Below, one piece after another: positions 53,470 through 63,827 of a stretch of 64,000 nt of DNA; position 1 is the stretch's first letter, and every line of letters starts with the position of its first letter. Source of the stretch: Amycolatopsis sp. MtRt-6 (GTDB lineage: Bacteria; Actinomycetota; Actinomycetes; Mycobacteriales; Pseudonocardiaceae); assembly GCF_017308975.1 (NCBI RefSeq), contig NZ_JADWPD010000003.1, positions 186,001-250,000 on the forward strand. The letters are read 5' to 3'. The translations under genes and the position numbers were made by a program. The notes under the pieces are model-generated. The model was given only the letters and a program-made list of their open reading frames with translations. It was not told the origin of the DNA and did not search any database.

Positions 53470-54078
53470 CTATCCCGCGCGCAACGCCGTATCGTGCGCG
53501 ATCGCGTGCTGGACGACGGAGATCAGCACCTGCTTGGCGGACTCACGCTCACGCGCGTCGCACGCCATGATCGGGACCGACGGCGCGATGGTGAGCGCGT
53601 GCCGGACGTCCTCGATCTGGTGGTGCAGCAGCCGGTCGAAGCAGTTGATCGCCACGACGTAGGGCAGCTTCCGGTTCTCGAAGAAGTCGATCGAGGGGAA
53701 CGCGTCGGCGAGCCGCCGCGTGTCCACCAGCACGACCGCGCCGATGGCGCCGACCGCGAGGTCGTCCCACATGAACCAGAACCGGTGCTGACCCGGGGTG
53801 CCGAACACGTACAGCACCAGGTCCGAGTCCAGCGAGATGCGCCCGAAGTCCATCGCCACGGTCGTGGTGGTCTTGTTGGGCGTGGCCGAGGTGTCGTCGT
53901 GTCCGACGCTGGCCTCGGTCATCATGGCCTCGGTGGTCAGCGGGTCGATCTCGGAGATCGCCCCGACCAGCGTTGTCTTCCCCGAACCGAACCCGCCGGC
54001 GACCACGATCTTGGCCGACGAGGTCGGACCCGTCACCTGCGGCGCGTTCGCGTCGGAGTCAAATTCTCCGAAGCCCAC
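53470..54078 (-). CDS. Conservon small GTPase (CvnD-like)
   Basis: A 202-residue MglA/Arf-like GTPase: P-loop GGFGSGKTT (28-36), TTTTVAMDFGRI (G2 region), FGTPGQHRF (G3, with GTPG in place of DTPG), AINCFD (G4-like) and CDARERESA (G5). It is the last gene of the kinase-Roadblock-DUF742-GTPase unit, acting as the presumed output switch. The GTG start lies 20 nt inside the DUF742 gene and follows AAAGGG. Confidence 0.92.
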   Translation of the reverse strand: MGFGEFDSDANAPQVTGPTSSAKIVVAGGFGSGKTTLVGAISEIDPLTTEAMMTEASVGHDDTSATPNKTTTTVAMDFGRISLDSDLVLYVFGTPGQHRFWFMWDDLAVGAIGAVVLVDTRRLADAFPSIDFFENRKLPYVVAINCFDRLLHHQIEDVRHALTIAPSVPIMACDARERESAKQVLISVVQHAIAHDTALRAG

Positions 54079-54838
54079 TGAGCACCCTTTCCATGAACTC
54101 GATACTCGGGCGGTCACCCACGGTCGGGCTGCTGGAGTGCACCAGCACCAGCCCGAGGCCCGCCACGTCACCAATCAACACGCGCACCACGCCGAGCGGC
54201 AGCCGCAGCAGCGCCGCCACTTCGGCCACCGACCTGGTGTCGAGGCACAGGTCGCAGATCGACCGGTGCTCGGGCACCCGGACCCGGTCGAGCATCCGGC
54301 CCTGTTCGCTGGTCGAGATCAACGCCTCGATGGCCAGGTCGAGGGTCGCCTTCGTCCGGCCCCGGGTCCGGAAGTACGGCCGGACCAGGCCCGAGGTCTC
54401 CATCTCCGTCGCCGGCGGCTCGTCGACGTACTCCTGGCTGGCCTGCCGCGGCAGCGCCGCGGCGAACTCACCGGAGTCCGGGCCCGAGCCGAAGTCACGC
54501 TCGGTCGTGTACGCCGCGAAGTCACGCGCGTCGTACAGCGGCCCGCTCGAGCCGCCGAACAGCTCCGCGCCCGGACCGCCGAGCAGGCGGTCGCGGTACT
54601 CGGTGCCGCCGGCGATCGGCCGGAGCGGTTCCTGCCCGGCATTGCTGTCGGTCAGCCAGTTCGGCGGCTCACGCACGGGGTCGCTGTCGGAGGCCTGCAC
54701 CCGCCGCGCGCGCCACTCGCGGTCGACGCGGTCCCGGAACGACTGCCAGTCCTCGCGGCTTTCGTCCGATTGGTCGGACCACCCGCCGGAGAAGTCGTCA
54801 CCGAGCCGGCCATCACCCCTCAAGCGCCCGTCGTCCAC
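54059..54838 (-). CDS. DUF742 protein (conservon, CvnC-like)
   Basis: A 259-residue protein. Residues 1-145 are charged and likely disordered; the C-terminal DUF742 domain begins near 150 (GLVRPYFRTRGRTKATLDLA) and contains CDLCLDTRSVAEVAALLRLP and EFMERVLSGLRRI. The GTG at 54838 follows GAGGAGAG and is preferred over a GTG 15 codons upstream, which would overlap the Roadblock gene. It is coupled to the GTPase gene. Confidence 0.88.
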   Translation of the reverse strand: MDDGRLRGDGRLGDDFSGGWSDQSDESREDWQSFRDRVDREWRARRVQASDSDPVREPPNWLTDSNAGQEPLRPIAGGTEYRDRLLGGPGAELFGGSSGPLYDARDFAAYTTERDFGSGPDSGEFAAALPRQASQEYVDEPPATEMETSGLVRPYFRTRGRTKATLDLAIEALISTSEQGRMLDRVRVPEHRSICDLCLDTRSVAEVAALLRLPLGVVRVLIGDVAGLGLVLVHSSSPTVGDRPSIEFMERVLSGLRRI

Positions 54839-54863
54839 GGCTCTCTCCTCGGTTCCCAGGTCC

Positions 54864-55349
54864 TCAGCGGCGGACGGCCGCACCCTGCAGTTGCGCCCGC
54901 ATCTCCGGAGTCAGCTGCTGGCCGACCCGCTCCACCAGCAGGGTCATCTCGTAGACGACCAGGCCGATGTCACTCTCCGGCGACCCCAGAACCGCCAGAC
55001 ACGAACCGTCGGAAACCGACATGAGGAAGAGGAAACCGTTGGCCATCTCGACCACGGTCTGCGCCACCGTGCCGCCCTCGAACACCTTGGCCGCGCCGCG
55101 CGCGAGGCTGGTCAGCCCCGACGCCACCGCCGCCAGCTGGTCCGCCCGGTCCTTCGGCAGGCCTCGCGAGGCCGCCAGGAGCAGGCCGTCGGCCGACACC
55201 ACGACCGCGTGGGCCGCGCCGGGCACCCGGTGCACGAAATCCGTGATCAGCCAAGCGAAGCTGCCGGCATTGTTCGCCTTGGCATGCGCCTGCCCGTTCG
55301 GCTGCGCGGCGCCACCCGGCTGCATTGCACCCGCCCGTGTCACTTTCAC
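54864..55349 (-). CDS. Roadblock/LC7 protein (conservon, CvnB-like)
   Basis: A 161-residue protein: a 28-residue flexible lead, then the Roadblock domain [40 protein letters not shown] and [19 protein letters not shown]. About two-thirds of the domain is identical by eye to the orphan paralogue at 52675-53091. The GTG at 55349 overlaps the kinase stop by 4 nt; a GTG two codons later is better spaced from TGAGGA. Confidence 0.9.
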   Translation of the reverse strand: MKVTRAGAMQPGGAAQPNGQAHAKANNAGSFAWLITDFVHRVPGAAHAVVVSADGLLLAASRGLPKDRADQLAAVASGLTSLARGAAKVFEGGTVAQTVVEMANGFLFLMSVSDGSCLAVLGSPESDIGLVVYEMTLLVERVGQQLTPEMRAQLQGAAVRR

Positions 55350-58300
55350 TCCTCACTGCTGTCTGTGGTGTTGCCACGCCCCGGAACCCCGCTGCCTTCC
55401 AGCCTCTGTTCGGCCGGGAGTTCCTTCAAGGCGTGCCGTCCCGAGGTGTAACCCCGCTGGAAGCTTGCCATCCGGCTCCGCGCCGCGGACGCGGAGCGGG
55501 TGATCGCACCCGTTCCGGGCATACCGGCGGTAGCGTCCGCGAAGTTGTTCTGCGCCGGCGCCTCGGGCGTCGAGCTCGGGCTGCTGATCGATCCCGGCAC
55601 CAGGTAGGCGTTCGGGATGCGCTTGGGCAGCCCGGCCGGGGTGATCTCCTCGTTCTTGGACTCCAGCAGCGACTGCGCCGCCTGCCAGCCGTCGTCGGAC
55701 GCGCTGTGCCAGCCGTCGTCGGCCGGGAGGAGCGGGTGCCGGGTCGCCGCGGTCGGCCGCAGCTCGTCCCGGGCCGGCTCGGCCGGGGTGGGCGCGGGCG
55801 GCGCAGACGAGTCTTCGGAGCCGGTGAGCGGCGGCAGGTTGGGGTCTTCGCCCTCGCTCTGCGGCGCCACCGGGTCGGCGGCCGAGTCATCGCCCTCACT
55901 GAACCAGCGTGACAGCACCGACTGGTAGATGGGCAACCGCCGGGTGGGTACGTCGTCTTCGAGCGCCGACGAACCGACCTCGGGCGCGGGCGGCGGCGCC
56001 GGGGGCGGCTCCTCCGGCGGCACGAACTTCGGCTCGCGCTTGGGCAGCACCAGCGGCGCGAACTGCGTGTCCGCGGCCCGCGAGCTCGCCCCGTCACCGT
56101 TCGAGGGCGCGTTCGACGACGGCGCCAGCGGCGCCAGGTCCTCGGCGGTCGGCCAGGCGGGCGTCTCCGGCTTCGGCAGCTCCGGCGACAGGAACGGGCC
56201 GGCCGCGCGGCCGCCGCTGACCAGGTCGTCCAGGCTGATCGGCTGGTCGAGCGGCACCAGGCCGCCCTGGTTCGCCACGGGTTCGGGCATGGAGGGAGCA
56301 GGTGGCGGCACCGGGGTCGGGTTCGACGGCGGTGTCTGCGCGAACGACTGCGTCTGGTCGAAGTCCGAGCGCGCGGCCGGGATCGGCGGGATGCTCGGCA
56401 TCGACATCGACGTCTCGGACCGGTTCGCCGGCGGCGGCGTCTGCCGCTGCATGCCCGGGCGGAGCTGGGTCAGCAGCTCGGCCGGGACGACGACCCGGGC
56501 GATCACGCCACCCTCGATGTCCTCGTTCTCACGCAGCCGGACCTCGATGCCGTGACGCTTGGCCAGCCGCGAAACCACGTACAGACCCATGCGCCGGGTC
56601 ACCGACACGTCCAGGTCCGGCGGGTCGGCCAGGCGGGCGTTGACCTCGGCCAGCCGCTCCTCGCTCATGCCGACACCGTGGTCGGTGACCTGGATGGCCA
56701 GCGCCTTGCGGCGGGTCACCACGGCCCGCACGATGACCTTCGTCTCCGGCTCGGAGAAGTAGGTCGCGTTGTCCAGCAGCTCGGCGAGGACGTGCACGAG
56801 GTCGTGGATCGCCAGGCCCTGGACCGCGACGTCGGGCACGATGCCGACCTCGATCCGGGCGTACTGCTCGATCTCGGACACCGCGGCGCCGATGACGTCG
56901 GCGGCGGGCACCGGCTTGGGCACGGACTTCGCGAGGCCGGCGCCGGAGAGCACCAGCAGGGACTCACCGTTGCGCCGCAGCCGCGTCGCGAGGTGGTCGA
57001 GCTCGAACAGGCTGGCCAAGTGGTCCGGGTCCTGCTCGTCGGCCTCGAGCCGGTCGATGACACCGAGCTGGCGTTCCACCAGCCGCTGCGACCGCCGGGA
57101 CAGGTTCACGAAGATGCCGTTGACGTTCTCGCGCAGGAGGGCCTGCTCGGCGGCCATCTTGACGGCCTGCTCGTGGACGATGTCGAACGACCGCGCGACC
57201 TCGCCGATCTCGTCGCGGGAGGTGACGGGCACCGGCTGGACGGCCTTCTTCGAGGCGCCGACCGGGTCCGGGTCGTCCAGGATCGCCTGCACGGTTTCCG
57301 GCAGCCGGGTGTAGGCGACGTCCAGCGCGCTCTTCCGCAGGATCCGCAGCGGGCGCAGCATCAGGCGGGCGACGACGAGCATCAGCGCGACCGCGAGGGC
57401 CAGCGCGGCGAGCACCACGGCACCGCCGACCCACGCGGAGTTGACCGCCGCCGTGGCGAGGTCGTCGGCGCGGGTCTTCAGCTGGGCCAGCAGGTTCGAT
57501 TCGACCGCGTGCAGCTTGTCGGCCGAGACGGTGCTGTCCTTGCCGAGCGCCGTCGTGTCGATGTTCGGCGGGTCACCCAGCTGGGCGAAGGAGAACGCCG
57601 AGGTCAGGATCCGGCGGCGGTCGTCGACCTCCGGGCCGGAGTAGGTGTCGTTGTAGAGCTGGCGCTGGTCGTCGTCGGCGTTCGCGAGGAAGGCCGCGAC
57701 GGAGGCGTCCGCGCTGGACGCCGACGCGCGCGTCTGGTCGAGCAGGTCGCCCGGGAAGTTGCCGCGGAACGCGGCGATCTGCAGCTCGGCATCGGAGCGG
57801 GTGGTGAACTCCTTGGCCTCGCTGATCGCCTGCGTGCTCGTGCCGAGGCGCAGCACGTCCCGGTCGGTGACCGCGGTGGTCACCTCGCGGCCGAGCTCGA
57901 TGAGCGAGTCGATGATGCCCGAGTAGGCGGTGAGCACCGTGACGTCGGGCAGGCTGTTCTGGGTGTTGAACGCCGCGCGCAGCGGGCGCAGGGCGTCGAG
58001 GCGCTGGAGACCGCGGGTGTAGCGGTCCTTGGTCGCCTGGTCGTCGTAGTCGAGGGTGTTCGCCGCGCCGCGCAGGTCGGCGACCTCGCGGTCGACCTTG
58101 GCGATCTGGGCGTCGAGCCCGGTCTGCAGCAGCGAGTTGCCCGACGAGATCCGGGCGACGGCCAGCGAGCGCTCGTTCTGCAGCTCGTGCACCACCGTGG
58201 TCACCTTGACGGCGAACGCCACCTGGTCGGCGGTGCGCTGGAACTCGGCCGCCTCGCGGGCGTCGTCGATCACGCGCACCGCGCCCAGCGCGAGCGCCGT

Positions 58301-58513
58301 CAGCGTCGGGATGATCAGGACCGCGGCCAGCTTGGACCGCAGCCGCCAGTCGCGCATGCCGGAGAACAGCCCGGCCTTCCGGCCCGGATCCGCTCCGGGC
58401 GACTGCGCGGGGGCCCCTCCCACCCCCGCGGCGTCTTCGTTCGGCACCGCCGCTCCACCATCATCGTTCGTGCTCGGGAAACCCTGGTCGGTCCAGCGCC
58501 CGCCAGGGCGCAT
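55346..58513 (-). CDS. Conservon sensor histidine kinase with nitrate/nitrite-sensor-like (NIT) domain
   Basis: A 1055-residue membrane kinase. Order: basic N-terminus, TM1 about 62-81, extracellular NIT-like helical domain ([14 protein letters not shown]), TM2 about 360-385, HAMP with [14 protein letters not shown], then an atypical DHp region ([21 protein letters not shown]) and HATPase_c ([41 protein letters not shown]). The last 400 or so residues are Pro/Ser-rich and disordered. It heads the conservon. The ATG at 58513 follows GAGGAG. Confidence 0.9.
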   Translation of the reverse strand: MRPGGRWTDQGFPSTNDDGGAAVPNEDAAGVGGAPAQSPGADPGRKAGLFSGMRDWRLRSKLAAVLIIPTLTALALGAVRVIDDAREAAEFQRTADQVAFAVKVTTVVHELQNERSLAVARISSGNSLLQTGLDAQIAKVDREVADLRGAANTLDYDDQATKDRYTRGLQRLDALRPLRAAFNTQNSLPDVTVLTAYSGIIDSLIELGREVTTAVTDRDVLRLGTSTQAISEAKEFTTRSDAELQIAAFRGNFPGDLLDQTRASASSADASVAAFLANADDDQRQLYNDTYSGPEVDDRRRILTSAFSFAQLGDPPNIDTTALGKDSTVSADKLHAVESNLLAQLKTRADDLATAAVNSAWVGGAVVLAALALAVALMLVVARLMLRPLRILRKSALDVAYTRLPETVQAILDDPDPVGASKKAVQPVPVTSRDEIGEVARSFDIVHEQAVKMAAEQALLRENVNGIFVNLSRRSQRLVERQLGVIDRLEADEQDPDHLASLFELDHLATRLRRNGESLLVLSGAGLAKSVPKPVPAADVIGAAVSEIEQYARIEVGIVPDVAVQGLAIHDLVHVLAELLDNATYFSEPETKVIVRAVVTRRKALAIQVTDHGVGMSEERLAEVNARLADPPDLDVSVTRRMGLYVVSRLAKRHGIEVRLRENEDIEGGVIARVVVPAELLTQLRPGMQRQTPPPANRSETSMSMPSIPPIPAARSDFDQTQSFAQTPPSNPTPVPPPAPSMPEPVANQGGLVPLDQPISLDDLVSGGRAAGPFLSPELPKPETPAWPTAEDLAPLAPSSNAPSNGDGASSRAADTQFAPLVLPKREPKFVPPEEPPPAPPPAPEVGSSALEDDVPTRRLPIYQSVLSRWFSEGDDSAADPVAPQSEGEDPNLPPLTGSEDSSAPPAPTPAEPARDELRPTAATRHPLLPADDGWHSASDDGWQAAQSLLESKNEEITPAGLPKRIPNAYLVPGSISSPSSTPEAPAQNNFADATAGMPGTGAITRSASAARSRMASFQRGYTSGRHALKELPAEQRLEGSGVPGRGNTTDSSEE

Positions 58514-59248
58514 CGCGTTCTCCTCAGCCACTCGTCTGCACGCTCCCGGCGTTCCGGCGCTCCGGCCCATCGGAAGGAGCCCAGCGCAAGACGCTACCCG
58601 TACGGGTGAAAAGATCGTCTTCGACGGGGGTTCCTGAACCCCGTCCGGCCGGACGGAATCGGTTCAGCTCGAGCATCACGGTCGGGTCCCTGCGCTGGTC
58701 CTGCATCGGTCAGTTGGTTCGGCCTAACCCACCGGCACGGCGGCTGCGCCCGGCCAGGCAGTGGTCTGTGCGGGGAAGATTCTCTCAGGAAAAGCACAGT
58801 ATGTGCTGGTACACCGAAGTGTGCTGGAACACCGAAGTGGATCGTCTTGATCGGCCATCCAGGCACTCTCTCTCACTACATCGGAGGTTGATACCTCCCC
58901 GCAGGTGCAGAGGGTAGCGAACGGCAGGGGAAGATGTAACCCTCCCGACAGGACCCGCTCAATCTTGCACAGCGTTCGCTCAGCTGACGCACAGCTTGCC
59001 ATCGCTCTTTCGAGAACCCCACCCTACGCTGGGTGAACGGCTACGGCGAGTGGAGCAGTGGGTCTAGACCAGAGGCCGAAAGAGTGACATGTACCACTCG
59101 GTCCGGTAGTGATTCCACCCATTGTGAGCAAGCTGTCACGTTCTCTACAGTGGCCCGGGTGACTTCCGAGAATGAGTCACGCACTTCCATCGGAATCGGT
59201 TCCCGAACCGTCACTTTCTTCAAGGAGCAGGCCTTGCTTGGAAACGCC
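58514..59248. other. Long divergent intergenic region with tandem repeat
   Basis: 735 nt without a convincing gene. It must hold the kinase and ABC-operon promoters. Features: a GACGGGGGTTC/GAACCCCGTC hairpin at 58623-58645; two tandem 18-bp copies of TGTGCTGG(T/A)ACACCGAAG at 58802-58837; and a less GC-rich stretch from about 58760 to 59240. The open frames here are short and of poor codon use. Confidence 0.6.
58802..58837. repeat. Tandem 18-bp direct repeat
   Basis: TGTGCTGGTACACCGAAG (58802-58819) is followed directly by TGTGCTGGAACACCGAAG (58820-58837), differing at one base. Each copy holds a partly symmetric GTGCTGG/ACAC core. It could be a double regulator site in the divergent promoter region. 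Confidence 0.7.
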
Positions 59249-60256
59249 ATGAGCAGTGGCCGGGTTCGCACTCGCCGCGCCGCGCTCGGGCTCGCCCTCA
59301 CCGTCGCAGCCGCCACGGCCCTCACCGGCTGCAGTGCGCTCGGCTCGGACGACTCGAACGCCTCGTCGAACGGGGGCGGCCTGGAGAAGTCGAAGATCAA
59401 GGTCTCGATCATGCCGACCACGGACCTGGCCCCGTTCTGGCTGGCCCAGGACGGCGGTTACTTCAAGGCCGAGGGTCTCGAGGTCGAGCAGGTCATCGCC
59501 AAGAGCGGCCAGGAGTCGATGACGAAGGCCATCTCCGGCGAGGTCGACATCGCCCTCTCGACGTACACGCCGTTCTTCGTCGCCAAGAGCACCGGCGCCG
59601 CGGACGTCCAGCTGGTCGCCGACGGCACGTCGGTCAACGCGAAGAGCAACGCGATCGTCACGGTGCCGAACTCGCCGGTGAAGACGGTCACCGACCTGGC
59701 GGGCAAGCGGATCGCGATCACGGCGAAGAACACCGCTTCGGACATCCTCACCAAGTCGGTCATGAAGGACCACGGCGTCGACTTCTCCAAGGTCAACTGG
59801 GTGCCGATCCCGCTCCCGAACATGGCGGCGGCGCTGCAGCAGGGCCAGGTGGACGCGGCCTACATGCCGGAGCCGCAGCTGTCCCAGGCGGCGAAGATCG
59901 CCGGCGCCACCCCGGTCATCGACATCAACACCGGCGCCACCCAGGACTTCCCGCTGACCGGCTACGGCTCGACGACGAAGTGGGTGCAGGCCAACCCGAA
60001 GACCCTCGCGGCCTTCCAGCGCGCCATGAAGAAGGCCACCAGCGACGCGATCAACGACCGGTCGAAGGTCGAACCGCTGCTGGTGAAGTACGCGAAGATC
60101 GACGAAGACACGGCCAAGCTGCTGACCCTGCCCGGTTACGGCTCCACCCTGGACGCCCGGCGCCTGCAGCGCGTCCCGGACCTGCTGCTCCAGATGGGTG
60201 TCATCACCAGCAAGGTCGACGCCGCGCCGATGATCGCCCCGCAGGTGACCAGCTGA
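59249..60256 (+). CDS. ABC transporter substrate-binding lipoprotein (NitT/TauT-like)
   Basis: A 335-residue lipoprotein: signal with twin-Arg-like RTRRAALGLAL and lipobox LTGC near residue 25. The mature part starts KIKVSIMPTTDLAPFWLAQDGGYF, the NMT1/SsuA family entry, then FVAKSTGAADVQLVADGT. It likely binds an aliphatic sulfonate, nitrate-like or thiamine-precursor-like ligand. The ATG at 59249 has a weak ribosome site; a TTG five codons upstream follows AAGGAG at ideal spacing and may be the true start. First gene of the operon. Confidence 0.88.
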   Translation: MSSGRVRTRRAALGLALTVAAATALTGCSALGSDDSNASSNGGGLEKSKIKVSIMPTTDLAPFWLAQDGGYFKAEGLEVEQVIAKSGQESMTKAISGEVDIALSTYTPFFVAKSTGAADVQLVADGTSVNAKSNAIVTVPNSPVKTVTDLAGKRIAITAKNTASDILTKSVMKDHGVDFSKVNWVPIPLPNMAAALQQGQVDAAYMPEPQLSQAAKIAGATPVIDINTGATQDFPLTGYGSTTKWVQANPKTLAAFQRAMKKATSDAINDRSKVEPLLVKYAKIDEDTAKLLTLPGYGSTLDARRLQRVPDLLLQMGVITSKVDAAPMIAPQVTS

Positions 60257-60345
60257 GAACCTTATTCAGCCGTCGGCCGGCGCGAGAGTCGCCGCAGGTT
60301 CGCGGCCGGCGGTCCGTGGCGCCGGCCTAACCAGAATAAGGTTCT
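60256..60345 (+). other. Long intergenic stem-loop between binding-protein and permease genes
   Basis: AGAACCTTATTC (60256-60267) pairs perfectly with GAATAAGGTTCT (60334-60345), and inside it GGCCGGCGC (60275-60283) pairs with GCGCCGGCC (60319-60327). The structure starts at the binding-protein stop codon and ends 4 nt before the permease start. It lacks a T run, so it is more likely an mRNA-stabilising or attenuating element, giving more binding protein than permease. Confidence 0.75.
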
Positions 60346-60349
60346 TGAC

Positions 60350-61120
60350 GTGTCAAAACTGCTCCGTGGTCTGGTCGGCCTGATCGGCTTCCTCCTGTTC
60401 TGGGAGGTCGCCGTCCAGGTCGGCCTGGTCAGCAAGACCTACATCCCGCCGCCCAGCGTCGTCCTCGTCACCATGGGGGAACTGCTGGGCGACGCCGAGT
60501 TCCTCCGCGGCATCGTCGCGACGATGCTGGCCTGGCTGATCGCGCTCGCCATCGCCATCGGCATCGCGGTGCCGGCCGGCCTGCTGCTGGGCAGCATCCC
60601 GGCGCTGCGCACCGCGACCGCCGCGATCGTCGAGTTCCTCCGCCCGATCCCGGTCGCCGCGCTCATCCCGCTCGTGCTGCTGGTGATCGGCTCCGGTCCC
60701 GAGGCGAAGATCACCCTCGGGGTCTACGCCTCGCTCTGGCCGATCATGTTCAACACGATCTACGGCATGAGCGAGATCGATCCGGTGCTCATGGAAACCG
60801 CGCGGGCGTGCGGGACCAACCGGTTCCGCATCCTGAGGTCGGTGGCGCTGCCGCAGACCGCGCCGTTCGTCTTCACCGGCGTCCGGCTGTCCGCGACGAT
60901 CGCGCTGATCGCCGTCGTCAGCACCGAGTTCCTGGCCGGCTCGGAAGTCGGTCTCGGCAGTTACATCATGCTCGTCAGCACCGGCTCGACCCGGTTCGAC
61001 CTGGTCTTCGCGAGTACCGTGGTCGCGGGAGCACTGGGGTACCTGATCAACGAAGGGCTCGAACAGCTGGGCAAGCGGCTGTTCCGGTGGAGCACGGTGG
61101 ACCGGGAGGCGATCGCGTGA
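60350..61120 (+). CDS. ABC transporter permease (first of two)
   Basis: A 256-residue permease with about six TM segments and the EAA loop [22 protein letters not shown]. The start GTG lies 4 nt after the stem-loop and has a poor ribosome site, since GTTCTT precedes it. It would pair with the second permease to form a heterodimeric channel. The stop overlaps the next GTG by 4 nt. Confidence 0.9.
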   Translation: MSKLLRGLVGLIGFLLFWEVAVQVGLVSKTYIPPPSVVLVTMGELLGDAEFLRGIVATMLAWLIALAIAIGIAVPAGLLLGSIPALRTATAAIVEFLRPIPVAALIPLVLLVIGSGPEAKITLGVYASLWPIMFNTIYGMSEIDPVLMETARACGTNRFRILRSVALPQTAPFVFTGVRLSATIALIAVVSTEFLAGSEVGLGSYIMLVSTGSTRFDLVFASTVVAGALGYLINEGLEQLGKRLFRWSTVDREAIA

Positions 61121-61950
61121 CGGCGGCGACCCTTTCGGGCCGGGTGGGCAGGCGCGCGGCGCGCGGTGCCGCCTCGGTCCTGCGCAACTGGCTGCTGTTC
61201 GCGATCCTCGTCGTCGTGTGGGAGTTCGCCGCCCGGGCCGGCGGCAGCAAGTTCTTCCCGCCGCCGACGGAGATCGCGGTCACCGCCGGGAAGCTGTGGT
61301 TCACCGGGCCCGCGGCACACCTGTTCCTCACCGACGCGGTGTTCGACAACGTGTTCCCCAGCCTCGGCCGGATGCTCGGCGGCTGGGCGCTCGCGGCGGT
61401 CGTCGGCATCCTGCTCGGCGTGCTGATCGGCCGGTCCGAGCGGGCGATGGACTACGTCGGCCCGCTGTTCGCGTTCTTCCGCTCGATCCCGCCGCCCACG
61501 CTGATCCCGGTGTTCGCGGTGCTGTTCGGGCTGAGCTCGGGCATGCAGATCGGGTCGATCATCTTCGGCGCGGTGTGGCCGGTGCTGCTCAACGCGGTCG
61601 ATGGGGTCCGCTCCGTCGACCAGGTGAAGGTCGAGACGGCGAGGTCGTTCCGCACGCCGAAGCCGTACTGGCTCGGCATGGTCGTGCTGCCGGCGGCGGC
61701 GCCGAAGATCTTCGCGGGGCTGCGGGTGAGCCTGTCCATCTCGCTGCTGCTGATGGTGATTTCGGAGCTGGTCGGCGCCTACAACGGCATCGGCCGGTCG
61801 CTGATGAACGCCCAGCAGGACTTCGACTTCCCCACCATGTGGTCGTGGCTGGTGCTGCTCGGCATCCTCGGCTACGTCTTCAACACGATCTTCCTGGCCG
61901 CGGAACGGCGGGTGCTGGCCTGGCAGCCGACCCGTCTCGGCCGCGACTGA
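61117..61950 (+). CDS. ABC transporter permease (second of two)
   Basis: A 277-residue permease: a basic N-terminus, about six TM segments, and the EAA loop [23 protein letters not shown]. It differs clearly from the first permease, so the channel is likely a heterodimer, unlike the usual SsuC/TauC homodimers. The GTG is coupled to the previous stop. Confidence 0.9.
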   Translation: MTAATLSGRVGRRAARGAASVLRNWLLFAILVVVWEFAARAGGSKFFPPPTEIAVTAGKLWFTGPAAHLFLTDAVFDNVFPSLGRMLGGWALAAVVGILLGVLIGRSERAMDYVGPLFAFFRSIPPPTLIPVFAVLFGLSSGMQIGSIIFGAVWPVLLNAVDGVRSVDQVKVETARSFRTPKPYWLGMVVLPAAAPKIFAGLRVSLSISLLLMVISELVGAYNGIGRSLMNAQQDFDFPTMWSWLVLLGILGYVFNTIFLAAERRVLAWQPTRLGRD

Positions 61951-61970
61951 CGCTTCGAAAGGCCTCTCCC

Positions 61971-62831
61971 ATGTCCACCATGCTCGAAGTGTCCGGCCTC
62001 AGCCACACCTACGGCGCCGGCGCGAAGGCGCACACTGCGGTGAACAACCTTTCGTTCACCGTGGAAGCCGGTCAGCTGGCCAGCATCGTCGGTCCGTCGG
62101 GTTGCGGGAAGTCGACCCTGCTGCGCTGCATCGCCGGGCTGACCCCGCCGACCGGCGGCACGGTCAGCCTGCACGGCGACCGCGTCTCCGGCGTGCCGGA
62201 CGACCTCGCCGTCGTGTTCCAGGACTACAGCCGTTCGCTGTTCCCGTGGCTGTCGGTGCAGAAGAACGTCGAGTTCCCGTTGCGGTGGCGGCCGATCTCG
62301 AAGGCCGAGCGGCGCGCGCGGGCGGCCGAGGCGCTGGAGCACGTCGGGCTGTCCGGCGTCGGCGGCAAGTACCCGTGGCAGCTCTCCGGCGGCATGCAGC
62401 AGCGGGTGTCGATCGCCCGCGCGCTGGCCAGCCGCCCGGCGCTGCTGCTGATGGACGAGCCGTTCGCGTCGGTCGACGCCCAGACGCGCTTCGAGCTCGA
62501 GGACCTGACCCGGCGCGTGCAGCGCGAGCAGGGCAGCACGGTCCTGGTCGTCACCCACGACATCGACGAGAGCGTCTACCTGTCCGACCGGGTGCTGGTG
62601 CTGTCGAAGTCGCCGGCGTCGATCGTGGCGGACCTGCCGGTGCGGCTGCCCGCGGCCCGTGACCAGATCACCACCCGTGAGTCGGCGGAGTTCGTCACGC
62701 TGCGCGGCGAAGTCGCCCGGCTGCTGCACGGTGGTACCCCGGCGGACGCTGCCGCCGCGGCTTCCGATGCGGCAGAGTGGGAACTGGCCGAGCAGGCCAA
62801 GAACGTGACGGAGTCCAAGACCGGGAGCTGA
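61971..62831 (+). CDS. ABC transporter ATP-binding protein
   Basis: A 286-residue ATPase of the SsuB/TauB/NrtD group: Walker [10 protein letters not shown] (about 43-51), Q-loop [13 protein letters not shown], signature [15 protein letters not shown], Walker [13 protein letters not shown] and the switch His in VTHDIDES. The C-terminal 30 residues are Ala-rich. It would drive both permeases. It lies 20 nt after permease two. Confidence 0.92.
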   Translation: MSTMLEVSGLSHTYGAGAKAHTAVNNLSFTVEAGQLASIVGPSGCGKSTLLRCIAGLTPPTGGTVSLHGDRVSGVPDDLAVVFQDYSRSLFPWLSVQKNVEFPLRWRPISKAERRARAAEALEHVGLSGVGGKYPWQLSGGMQQRVSIARALASRPALLLMDEPFASVDAQTRFELEDLTRRVQREQGSTVLVVTHDIDESVYLSDRVLVLSKSPASIVADLPVRLPAARDQITTRESAEFVTLRGEVARLLHGGTPADAAAAASDAAEWELAEQAKNVTESKTGS

Positions 62832-62849
62832 CACACCGCGGGGGGACCC

Positions 62850-63806
62850 ATGGGGACGGCCAGGGCGGTACTCACTGGATTACTGGCTCTGCTCCTGACT
62901 CTCCTGCTGGCCGGGTGCGGTGCGTTGGGCGGCTCGTCGGCGCCCTCGGTGGCGAAACTGCGGGTGTCGATGATGTCGACCATCGACACCGCGCCGTTCT
63001 GGCTGGCCAAGGACGGCGGCTACTTCGAGCGGGAAGGCCTCGACGTCTCGACGACGGACGCGGCGACCGGGCAGGCGTCCCTGACGAAGCTGCTGAGCGG
63101 CGAAGCCGACATCGCGTACTCGAGCTACACGCCGTTCTTCGTGGCGCGGGCAAAGGGAACCGCCGACATCCGGCTGGTCGCCGACGCGTCATCGGCCGGA
63201 CCCGGCTCCACCGGCGTGGTGGCGCTGCCCGCGTCCGGGATCCGGTCGCCGGCCGACCTCGCGGGCAAGCGGATCGGCATCTCGGCACCCAATACGATCG
63301 CCGACACGCTGACGAAGTCGGTGCTCGCGGACAACCACGTCGACGCCTCGGGCATCAAGTGGATCCCGCTGCCCCTGCCGAACACCGCGTCGGCGCTGAA
63401 GAACGGCGACATCGACGCGGGTTTCCTGACCGAGCCGTTCATCACCGACGCCCGGCGCACGGCCGGGGCCACCCTGGTCGCCGACACCGGCACGGGGTCC
63501 ACAGTGGACTTCCCGACCGCGGGCTACGGCGCGCTGGGCGCGTTCACCTCGGCCGCACCGGCCACGGTGGCGGCGTTCCAGCGCGCGATGGCGGCGGCGA
63601 CCCGGGACGCGGTGGCGGACCGCAAGAAGATCGAGCCGCTGATGGTGAAGTACGCGAAGGTCGACCCCGCCACCGCGGCGACGACCGGGTTGCTGACGTT
63701 GAAGTCCACTGTGGACGTCCGGCAGCTGCAGCGGGTGCCGGACCTGCTGCTGAAGACGGGCGTCCTGACCACCCCGGTGGACGTCGCGGCGATGGTGGTG
63801 CGCTAG
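62850..63806 (+). CDS. Second substrate-binding lipoprotein of the NitT/TauT-like operon
   Basis: A 318-residue lipoprotein: signal residues 1-23 with lipobox LAGC. The mature part, KLRVSMMSTIDTAPFWLAKD, is a paralogue of the first binding protein along its whole length (shared YTPFFVA, LVADGT/LVADAS, AAFQRAM and LQRVPDLLL). Two binding proteins for one channel suggest two related ligands or different affinities. ATG follows GGGGGACCC. Last gene of the operon. Confidence 0.9.
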   Translation: MGTARAVLTGLLALLLTLLLAGCGALGGSSAPSVAKLRVSMMSTIDTAPFWLAKDGGYFEREGLDVSTTDAATGQASLTKLLSGEADIAYSSYTPFFVARAKGTADIRLVADASSAGPGSTGVVALPASGIRSPADLAGKRIGISAPNTIADTLTKSVLADNHVDASGIKWIPLPLPNTASALKNGDIDAGFLTEPFITDARRTAGATLVADTGTGSTVDFPTAGYGALGAFTSAAPATVAAFQRAMAAATRDAVADRKKIEPLMVKYAKVDPATAATTGLLTLKSTVDVRQLQRVPDLLLKTGVLTTPVDVAAMVVR

Positions 63807-63827
63807 TTCCGCGTCCCGGAGTGCGTT

